Assembly (NCBI RefSeq): GCF_000497755.1
Contig: NZ_AYOD01000048.1
Span: 1-41,664 of the forward strand
DNA from: Aliihoeflea sp. 2WW
GTDB taxonomy: Bacteria > Pseudomonadota > Alphaproteobacteria > Rhizobiales > Rhizobiaceae
Direction of reading: 5' to 3'
DNA: 41,664 bases
A model generated the notes under the pieces. The model was not told the origin of the DNA. It searched no databases and worked only from the letters and a program-made list of their open reading frames with translations. Position numbers and translations under genes: made by a program. Positions 34,524 through 41,664 of the stretch are shown here, piece by piece (the stretch's first letter is position 1; the number at the start of each line of letters is the position of its first letter).

Positions 34524-35180
34524 CTATCGAGCACAGGAATTCTGCATTGTCTGCCTGGACTGCGAGAAGTTCGACCGGATGTAGCTGCGGGTGGCCTCAG
34601 GCATGTTGCAGGCAGCGGCGGCTTCAAGGACTGCCTGCCACATGTCCCTCGAGACGGTACCCTGCTGACAGATGCCTGCAGCCGCATTAACTCGTGAAAT
34701 GAACCTAGCCGAGATGTCGTTCTGACGTCTGTCGAAGCAGGCTTGCCCGCCACCGCCCTGACCCGATACGCTTCGCGCAGGAGTCGCTGAAGAGCGCGCG
34801 CGGTACTGGTTTCTCGTATTGGCGGCTCGATTACGCGCTGCGGCGCGTTCGGCTCGCTGGCCTTCAACGATATGGACGAAAGGCTGAAGCGTGTTGTTGG
34901 TGGCGTACTGCCAGCACTCTTGATTGCCCGCATCCTCGCAGTCCTTCAACGCTACTCGCCGAGCATCCAGCCAAGTCGCTTTGCTCCAATTCCAGTAGCA
35001 TCGGTTTCTGCTGCCGGAGACACCGGCAACCATATATTTGTGGTCTGGCTTTGACATGTAATTGGAAAGATGCGGCTGGCATGCATCATACATTCGACCT
35101 GGAATTTGACTTTTAGGTACGGTTTGGCAGCCATTCAATGCTAGCCCGAAAAGTAACATGCTAATCAAATGTGTTCTCAT
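34524..35180 (-). CDS. Lipoprotein of unknown function
   Basis: A 218-aa protein with a lipoprotein signal: MRTHLISMLLFGLALNGCQT, with Cys18 as the lipidated residue in lipobox ALNGC. The mature part has six further cysteines. A small N-terminal part has alternating aromatic and cysteine residues (CYWNWSKATWLDARRVALKD, then CEDAGNQECWQYATNNTL) somewhat like DUF4189 proteins. An Arg/Ala-rich linker follows, and a C-terminal helical part contains AAAACNMPEATRSYI. It is on the same strand as the exported operon but separated from it by the kinase scar, so co-transcription is uncertain. TagQ of the type VI pathway is also an outer-membrane lipoprotein, but I see no sequence likeness. ATG 35180 lies inside a perfect inverted repeat. 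Confidence 0.65.
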   Translation of the reverse strand: MRTHLISMLLFGLALNGCQTVPKSQIPGRMYDACQPHLSNYMSKPDHKYMVAGVSGSRNRCYWNWSKATWLDARRVALKDCEDAGNQECWQYATNNTLQPFVHIVEGQRAERAAARNRAANTRNQYRARSSATPARSVSGQGGGGQACFDRRQNDISARFISRVNAAAGICQQGTVSRDMWQAVLEAAAACNMPEATRSYIRSNFSQSRQTMQNSCAR

Positions 35181-35236
35181 GGCGGACCCCCCATCACCTG
35201 ACGGTGAATGTACGTAACGGCATGAGAACACATTTG
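35166..35236. repeat. Perfect 16-bp inverted repeat over the lipoprotein start codon
   Basis: CAAATGTGTTCTCATG at 35166-35181 and CATGAGAACACATTTG at 35221-35236 are exact reverse complements separated by 39 bp. The first arm contains the start codon of the lipoprotein (35178-35180) and the loop contains its leader with GGGGGG. In the mRNA the start codon would be base-paired in the 3' arm of a long hairpin. Confidence 0.9.
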
Positions 35237-35401
35237 GGGGGGTGCCCGCAACATTTGTTGTGTGCACGCATGAATGGCAGTCTAGATGGACATGGCTAGC
35301 GCGAAACCTACAAACTAAACACATTCTGAGCATGCGCCGTCTTGGCCGCCAGCACAGTAATTTCGGCCGTTTCCGGACACCGCACGTTTGCTGCGCTCGG
35401 T

Positions 35402-35683
35402 TCACACCTGAAGTTCGAGTTTCAAGCTCTGGTGACCTTGACGCGCATCGATGCCCACTATGGAAGAACGTCGAGAGTACGCAAGCCGTGACAGATTGCC
35501 AGCGACATGCGGCCAGTTTCGATGGACCGCCCGTTCGACGCCACCGACGTCGCGCAACGCATGTACCATCATGTCCGGAGCGCTCTCGACCTTCATCGAG
35601 GCGAGCTTCCCACCCTTTTCATCCACGATGCAGACCTGCGCGGTTCCCATCGACAGGTCCAGACCGGCATCGCCATCAATCAC
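35402..35683 (-). pseudogene. IS110-family transposase remnant, copy D (N-terminal)
   Basis: The frame opens AGLDLSMGTAQVCIVDEKGG, followed by KLASMKVESAPDMMVHALRD and, after a short garbled part, SIVGIDARQGHQSLKLELQV. This is the DEDD N-terminal domain of an IS110 recombinase of a different subgroup from copies A to C. The middle is frameshifted and the remaining two thirds are missing. Confidence 0.75.
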
Positions 35684-35789
35684 ATCTCAAACGAATTGAC
35701 AGGCCCTGAGCTTAGGGTCGAAACTCAATCAGGGTGTTGAAGGTCCGTAGCAAATCAGATTCCCTGCCGTCGTTTTTCGACTGAGGCGA

Positions 35790-36348
35790 TGATGAGCAGG
35801 CTTTTCTGGCTAGACGACGAGGCTTGGGCGGCGATCGAGCCGCACCTTCCGAAGAACCAGCCGGGCGCGCGTAGGGTCGATGATCGCCGAGTGATCAGCG
35901 GCATCCTGCACGTGCTGAAGACAGGCTGTCGCTGGCAGGACTGACCGGCCTAATACGGTCCGTCCACGACGATCTACAACCGCTTTAACCGCTGGTCCGG
36001 CCGGCCGTTCTGCTGCTGACGGCAGGCAACGTCGCCGACGTCCCCAGGGCCGGGCCGCTGATGGACGCGGCCGGTCGGGTGCACTGCCTGATCGCGGACA
36101 AGGGCTACGACGCCAACGCGCTGCGCAGACGCCTGCACGCCGAAGGTGCCGATGTCGTCATTCCAGGGCGATCGAACCGGAAGGTGCCGATCGACTACGA
36201 CCAGGTCCGCTACAGGGGACACTGGCGCATCAAGGCAGCCTTCTGCAGGCTGAAGGACTTCCGGCGGGTTGCCACCCGTTACGACAAACTCGCCCGCAAC
36301 TTACTCTCGGCTGTCGCCCTCGCGACCCTCCTCGCGTTCTGGGTCTGA
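35790..36348 (+). pseudogene. IS5-family (IS427-type) transposase, decayed
   Basis: The N-terminal part reads RLFWLDDEAWAAIEPHLPKN, then QPGARRVDDRRVISGILHVL, which is the IS5 family DUF4096-type start. In-frame TGA and TAA codons interrupt the next block (PSTTIYNRFNRWS). About 150 codons containing the first catalytic aspartate are deleted. The end then appears in another frame: HCLIADKGYDANALRRRLHA, VIPGRSNRKVP and FCRLKDFRRVATRYDKLARN up to the TGA at 36346-36348. Inactive. Confidence 0.82.
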
Positions 36349-37241
36349 ACGAGTCTCAGCCCTAGCAGATCGCAAGTCGCCGCGTATATTTCGGTCCCCT
36401 CCCAAAAAGTACGCGGGTTATTTCTGCAGATATCCGGCCGCCGAAGCATTATTGCAACTCGATAGCCTCGAAGGATATCCTCAGTCTGGGCATGGACAAC
36501 GATCTGTGGGTTCGGATGAACGCCATGCTCCAAGTTGGGAAGATGCCGCTTGTCCAACCTCAAGCCCGGAACTTCAGAAGACTGGAATGGAAGCTGGCGG
36601 CGAGCCTGTTAAATATGGGGCGGACGAGGAAGCCAATGGGAATGAAGACCTCGGCGATATGATCGTTGCCAGGGAACTCCAGGACGCTGTTCTGGCGCTT
36701 GCCAAACTGTGCAACGGGAAAATAATAGGTGATTGCCCCGGCGGGATTTTGCGCCGGGACGCCGGGCTGCAAATTCTTGAGCGGCTTACTTACAAGGTCG
36801 AATATATCCTTTCGAAGCAGCGGCGACAGCGGCCGGCGAGCAGGAACTCGCGCAGGTGCCGGCGTCAGGCCTGCTCAAGGTAAACCCGCGTTGTTCCATC
36901 GCAGAGCATTTGCAGATTCCCTTTTTCGTCGGTCATTAGACGTGGCATTCATGAGCGAGCTTCTTGTCAGGGCCGGCCTGCCTGAAGGACGCCAGCCGAG
37001 CGATTGAACTCATCTGCCACTTGAAAGCCGGCGGTGGGTGCGGAGCATCTTCGATCAAGCAGGAGCCGATCATGTCCTGCACGTCATCGGGGCAGAGGAC
37101 GACCAGTGCCTTTCCAATATTCGGCACGCAACGCCAACGACCTAACGGAATCTACTGGGGGCATGTCGGTGAAGACACGTTTCATGAAGTGACCCGCTAC
37201 TTCGTGCCTCCCGATCCGGAAGAAGGCTTCCGTATGGCGCA
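36349..37241. other. About 0.9 kb without a recognisable gene
   Basis: Codon structure here is weak on both strands and base composition is less GC-rich than the flanks. Several short open frames exist but none has a good ribosome binding site or a recognised motif. On the plus strand the last 120 bp can be read as a peptide ending RMAHYAFPPL, which could be the tail of a lost gene. I see no IS ends or RNA gene. Confidence 0.4.
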
Positions 37242-37769
37242 CTATGCTTTCCCACCGCTGTGAACGCGTGCAGGTGAACTCAGCCCAAGGATGACAAATT
37301 CAGGGTTCGCCCAAATAGCCAGTTGGGGAGACCCCGGCATACTCGGAAAGCGATTCTCCATGCCGGGATAGGGGTACAGTTCGTCGCCCAGCAGCAGCAT
37401 CTGGAGATATCGCGTCGCTCCCGGCATCTTGCGAGACAGGTGATTGTCGAGAATCAGAACGAATTCACCCCCGTCGTCAGCCAAATCCCAGGATCCACTG
37501 ACAGCGTTCAGCCCGTCGGCGCCTCCCTTCGTTCTTTTGCCATCCTCGCGGGGGGCGACAAACGTTGCGAACCGCCCATCGCTCCCAATGATCATGACCG
37601 ATCGAGCGGAATAGCCTTCCACAGGGTGCGGCAGCCAGATACCAACCGCCCCTGGGTTGGTCGTCTCAATGACCGGCTGAAAATCATCGCCGGCAACCGG
37701 GGCAGCGGACTGGGCCGCGGCAAGACCGGCGTTCGTCAAGATAACAAGGATTCCCAACACGGTTCTCAT
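37242..37769 (-). CDS. Small exported protein of unknown function
   Basis: A 175-aa protein with a signal peptide (MRTVLGILVILTNAGLAAAQ, likely cleaved after the AAA). The mature part looks like a small beta-rich, lipocalin-like periplasmic domain (SARSVMIIGSDGRFATFVAP, AVSGSWDLADDGGEFVLILD, SRKMPGATRYLQMLLLGDEL) with no cysteines. GGAGG lies 9 nt before ATG 37769, which decides the start over an in-frame ATG five codons earlier. It is divergent from the decayed winged-helix regulator at 37961 with 191 bp between, so the regulator may once have controlled it. No family was recognised. Confidence 0.65.
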   Translation of the reverse strand: MRTVLGILVILTNAGLAAAQSAAPVAGDDFQPVIETTNPGAVGIWLPHPVEGYSARSVMIIGSDGRFATFVAPREDGKRTKGGADGLNAVSGSWDLADDGGEFVLILDNHLSRKMPGATRYLQMLLLGDELYPYPGMENRFPSMPGSPQLAIWANPEFVILGLSSPARVHSGGKA

Positions 37770-37960
37770 GGCAGTCTCCTCCATCTGGAATGAAACGAGA
37801 CACGCGGATGATGCCGATGCTCACCTGCGTGGCTGCTTCCCGTAAGGGTCGCTAGGCGGCACGATGAAAAGGGGTTGGCTGGCGCGTATCGAACAGCGGC
37901 GAAAGAATTTCTGAATCTTTTCTTAAGCGGCTATTATGCCGGATCATGGAATAGTCTTCT

Positions 37961-39478
37961 TTGATCTTTGGTCCATTCCGCCGCAACAGCGCCAACGGCA
38001 CTTTGCTGCGCGAAGGCGACCCGTTGCATGTCGGTCAACGGGCTGTGCGTGTGCTCCAGACGCTCTTGCAGCGTCCAGGCGACGTTCTGACGAAAGAAGA
38101 ACTGCTCGACGCCGCTTGGCCGGACGCGACTGTCGAGGAGGCCAATCTTCATGTACAGATCGCCTCGCTGCGCAAGGTCCTCGGACCGGCTCCAGGCGGC
38201 GGTGAATGAATCGTGACGGTACCCCGAGTCGGCTACCGCTTCATGCCGGATGTTGTCGGACCAAATCGAAAGGCGATTACTGGCGCCGCCGAAACGCGTG
38301 CTGTCAGCGGCCGACAATTCTGGGGGGTGAAGTATCGGCAACCCGGCACATCACGATCGGTCATTCTCGCAATGATTGGGATCGTGTTGGTCACCAGTGT
38401 CGGTCTGGCAGCTTTGCGGATCATGCAAGCCTTGCCAGGTGCCGATATGTCTGGGAATCTGTCAGTTGCCGTACTGCCATTTGAGGACATGTCCGGCAAC
38501 CCCGATCTTGCCTATTTCGGTGAAGGCGTCGGCGGCGATATAATCGCCATGCTGGCGCGTGTGCCCAACCTCGCGGTCGTCGCCCGCAGTTCGAGCTTTC
38601 AATACAAGAGGCGTTCGGTCAACCTCCGCCAGATGGGGGATGAACTCGGTGCCCACATAAAACAGTACCGTGAGGCCTGGGGCAAGGACACGGCCAACCT
38701 TCAGGAATACGACTACATGTTGCGCGTCCTATCGAGGATCGCAATAGGCACGCCGGAAGCCGCTGAACGAGCCGACATTGTCCTGAAGGAAGGGCTTTCG
38801 AGGTTTCCCGAATCGAGCCTCCTCAAAGCTCAACAAGCCTCGACCTTCATATGGAGGTTTGCCAGGGGCTGGAAGGTGCCCTTGGTAGAGATCAGGCGCG
38901 CAAGTCAACTCGCCCGCGAGGTCCTGGGCGATGCTGCGGCTTCGCCGATGTTGAGGTTGAACGCGCACGTTTCGCTTGCCTATGCCCCTCTGGCCGAACG
39001 CAGGTTCGAGCAGGCTCTGGGCCGAAGCAGAGGCCGCGCTTGCTCTGTCGCCCTATGATGGCCGCTTGGTCTACTATCTGGTCGAGATACCGATCGTTGG
39101 CGGGCAAACCGACTTGGCAGTCGAATGGATCGAGCGGGCGTCGGACCTTCATCCTGCCAGCGACCCTCGGCAGCAGGAGTTGTCTAGCATGAAGGCTGCT
39201 GCGTTGCTGGCGGCGCGCGGACCCGCAGCGGCTTTGGAAGTTCTGGATGCCATCCGCAGCAGCGACGAGATCGTGCTACGGACCACTTACCTTTTGCGAA
39301 CCATCGTGCTGGTTTTGCTCGACCGCCAGGGCGAGGCGAAAATGGAGATGGCGAAGCTGCGTGCACATGATCCAACCTGGACCCTGGCCAAACATCGAAG
39401 ACGGTTCTTCTACAGCGCTCCAGATCGCTTGAAGCCACAATCAGGGCACTGCAGATCGCCGGGCTGCCGGAGCGGTAA
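37961..39478 (+). pseudogene. Winged-helix/TPR transmembrane regulator (CadC-like), decayed
   Basis: An OmpR-type winged helix (VGQRAVRVLQTLLQRPGDVL, then EEANLHVQIASLRKVLGP) ends at an in-frame TGA at 38207-38209. Related proteins have tryptophan here, and the same frame continues with IVTVPRVGYRFMPD. A transmembrane helix (VILAMIGIVLVTSVGLAALR) and a cyclase/TolB-like segment (NLSVAVLPFEDMSGNPDLAY, then VVARSSSFQYKRRS) follow. The protein then jumps from ELGAHI to KQYREAWG, indicating an internal deletion. TPR helices follow, with one-base shifts near 39022 and 39427 before the natural end RALQIAGLPER. At least four lesions make it non-functional. Confidence 0.78.
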
Positions 39479-39835
39479 GGATTTCTGAGCTGAAACGTTG
39501 ACGATCTGACAGCTCGAACCCTTCTTGTTCTATGAATCCAAATCGGTCGCTGCTTTGGCCGCTTGAAACGCTCTTCCTATGCCCGCAACATCGGCAAGAT
39601 CGACCCTCGAATATCATCAACCGTGCCGCTGCCACTGACGGAACGGTTCAGATCTACCCTCGCTCGTTGATCGAAAAACGTCGCGCAGAAACCGACGCCA
39701 GCTGTCAGATGTGATCAGATCAAATTGCGATTTCAATAAACATCGACTCCTTTTGATGCGCCCACGGTCTGGGCTCGCTGGCGTACTGCCTGTATAGGCT
39801 GAATCTCTGATCCACCGTTCCCGCACGAGTTCTGC
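39479..39835. other. Intergenic stretch before the recombinase
   Basis: 357 bp without a coding signal, RNA gene or clear repeat visible. It should contain the promoter of the recombinase gene, but no convincing boxes were seen. Confidence 0.4.
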
Positions 39836-41664
39836 ATGCCCGTCACCGTCGTCATCTACGCCCGCTATTCCACGGACAGCAGGACGAGGTGTCGATCGAG
39901 ACGCAGCTGGAGGTCTGTCGGGACTATGCGACCAAGCACGGCTGGACGATCGCCGAGGAATTCGTTGACCACGCCGTGAGCGGCACGCGCTACAAGATCC
40001 GTCCGGTATTCTGGAACTCGAGGCCCGCGTCAAACGGCGCGGCATCGACCGCGTTCTGAGCGTGACCTTGGATCGCATTTTGCGGGACCTGGAAACGAGC
40101 GCTCGGCTGCACATGCGGTTCAAGTTCTGGGGCGCTGAGCTCCACACTGTTCACGACGGTAGGATCGACGATCTGCATCTGGCGATGAAGGCGGTCCTCA
40201 GCCAGGAACTGATTTCGGAAATCCGCCGACGCACGCGCGACGGTATGCGGCAGGCAGTCAAAGAGGGGAAGGCGGCTGGCGGGCTGTCCTACGGATATCA
40301 GCCCAGACTGATCTATGATGAGAAGGGCGAGCGGATTCCTGGCCACCGCGAGATCGTCGCGGAGCAAGCGGATATCATCGTGCGGATATTCACCGACAAT
40401 GCGAACGGCAAGTCACCGCAGCAGATCGCGTCCGAACTGAACGCCGACGGCGTTCCCGGCCCAAGAGGCGCCCACTGGCGCGACGCAGCGATCCGCGGAA
40501 GCCGCGAACGTGGGACGGGAGTACTGAACAATGAACTCTATGTAGGCCGGATCGTCTGGAACCGCCGCGAATTCGTCAAGGACCCCGACATGGAGCGGCG
40601 CGTCGCGCAGTCGAATGCGCGTGAAGATTGGGTTCTGCGGGAGGTCCCCGAACTGCGGATCGTCGAGGATCAGCTCTGGTCCCGCGTGAAGACGCAACAG
40701 CTGAAGCCAACGAGACATTCGACCGCACAACAACCAATGCGTTCAACCGCAATCATCGGCCGACCTATCTTCTCAGCGGTCTACTCCAGTGTGATGTCTG
40801 CGGCGGGCGCTTCGCGGTGTCGGGAGCGAACCGGCGCTATAGTTGCACAAACAGACTTAAAAAGTTGCCGATCGAGCATCTGGATGGCGAACGCTGCTCA
40901 AACAACAAGGGCATCCGCGGCGCCGAACTTGAGGCACGCGTGGTGGCTGCTTTTCCGGCAAGCCTGTTTTCAGTCGTCAGTCTCGAGCAGATCCAAAAGG
41001 ACGTCCAGAGAGCCGCTCGCGTGAACGAAGCAGCGTTGAACGCTCGGGAACCAACCACTGAAGAACTGGATGCCAGGATACGGGGAGCAAAATACAGGCA
41101 GCGCAGCATCTTCGAGCAGATGACAAGGCGGGAACTGGAAGGGCGAACGAGTCTCGCAATGTTCAACACCATGCTCGACGAACTCGAAGCTGAACTTGAG
41201 AAGCTGGCCGTGCAGCGAGATGTGGCAACGAACCAGTCACCGAAGTAGGCGGCGGAATCGACCTCCTCCCCTGTTTTCTCCTCTTCCCTGCTGCGCGTTG
41301 CTATTTCTGCGCTGTGCGCGAGCATCGGCAACGGAGGCGGCGGCGACGAGGTCGGCAAGGCAGTCAACCTCGTTCGCAAGATGATCCAGCAGGTTATCAT
41401 CTTGCCGGCCCCTAACGACAAAGGTGTCGATCTTCAGATCCACGGCAGACTGGCCGCGATCCTTGCCTCTCTCGAGGCATGGAAGGCCGAGGAGAAGCGT
41501 CTCGGGCTCGAGAAGCAGGCCGAGTACACCCGCCTCCGCTCGGAGGGCGTGCTGAAGACGACGGACGAGAGGTTGCCTTCATGTCGCGGTTCCAGAAAGA
41601 ACTTGCGCAGCGACGTGAGGAATGGGGAAAGATACAAGTCTCGGTGGTTGCGGGGGCAGGATTT
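39836..41664 (+). pseudogene. Large serine recombinase, multiply frameshifted, running into a tRNA gene
   Basis: From ATG 39836 the frame gives MPVTVVIYARYSTDSR, which contains the catalytic serine. The frame then changes (EVSIETQLEVCRDYATKHGW) and again (RGIDRVLSVTLDRILRDLE). The recombinase domain follows: SYGYQPRLIYDEKGERIPG, KSPQQIASELNADGVPGPRG and LNNELYVGRIVWNRREFVKD. After another shift near 40700 comes the zinc ribbon LLQCDVCGGRFAVSGANRRY and a coiled coil ending at a stop at 41248. The C-terminal part LVRKMIQQVIILPAPNDKGV and LQIHGRLAAILASLEAWKAE continues beyond it. The last words, IQVSVVAGAGF, are the well-known read-through of a tRNA 3' end. At least five lesions: a dead integrase of an element inserted at the tRNA. 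Confidence 0.82.
41645..41664 (-). tRNA. tRNA-fMet (initiator), 3' end only
   Basis: On the minus strand the last 20 bases read AAATCCTGCCCCCGCAACCA. This is the T-arm end, the acceptor strand CCCCCGCA and the encoded ACCA tail of bacterial initiator tRNA-fMet, including the A opposite the unpaired C1. The rest of the gene lies beyond the window. It abuts the recombinase tail and is the likely attachment site of the island. Confidence 0.75.

Noticed and set aside
36936-37127. 63-codon minus-strand frame as a small gene
   Set aside because: It has no ribosome binding site, no family likeness, and lies in DNA with no consistent codon pattern.

Overview
The window reads as a high-GC alphaproteobacterial chromosome, most likely Hyphomicrobiales (Phyllobacteriaceae or Rhizobiaceae type). 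This rests on dense GC-rich codons, the arrangement of carnitine, pca and xyl genes, palindromic intergenic repeats, small rhizobial-type hypothetical proteins and the IS110, IS3, IS5 and IS66 relics. The genus cannot be fixed by reading alone.

Positions 1-6890 hold a gamma-butyrobetaine/carnitine catabolic cluster. It has a divergent GlxA/CdhR-like regulator (cut by the window edge), a DUF849 beta-keto acid cleavage enzyme, L-carnitine dehydrogenase, an acyl-CoA dehydrogenase, a fused acyl-CoA ligase broken by one frameshift, and a CaiD-like hydratase. Together they would convert gamma-butyrobetaine through crotonobetainyl-CoA, carnitinyl-CoA and 3-dehydrocarnitine to glycine betaine and acetoacetate. 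Long inverted repeats fill three consecutive gaps of this operon. Positions 6965-10480 carry pcaF-pcaJ-pcaI with a divergent IclR-type pcaR and a palindromic operator. They are followed by a 72-aa small protein, xylA and xylB, a TTC38-type TPR protein, a DUF6074-like small protein, and an RraA-fold aldolase divergent from a metal-dependent cyclase.

From about 17.2 kb the window becomes an accessory island: a ParA-like ATPase, the tail of a C5 DNA methyltransferase joined to an IS110 fragment, and a head-to-tail row of three decayed IS110 copies. Two of these keep a matching non-coding upstream block of the kind that encodes bridge RNA. The tail of an IS66 TnpC is then fused to a frameshifted IS3 OrfB.

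The most notable part is a tight seven-gene minus-strand operon (34011 to 22094) of exported proteins around an ABC transporter. Its LolD-like ATPase, FtsX-type permease and exported FGE/SUMF1-domain protein correspond in kind to TagT, TagS and TagR of the type VI secretion threonine-phosphorylation pathway. The exported von Willebrand A protein matches the periplasmic half of PpkA. No kinase domain, phosphatase, FHA protein or secretion gene is present, so this looks like a free-standing envelope-sensing module with extra partners: a DUF1598-like protein, an exported protein of unknown family, and a coiled-coil secreted protein.

Upstream of it lie a histidine-kinase fragment, a lipoprotein whose start codon sits in a perfect 16-bp inverted repeat, IS110 and IS5 relics, a small exported protein and a decayed winged-helix/TPR regulator. 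The window ends in a frameshifted large serine recombinase that reads into the 3' end of an initiator tRNA-fMet gene. This marks the likely attachment site and one boundary of the island.
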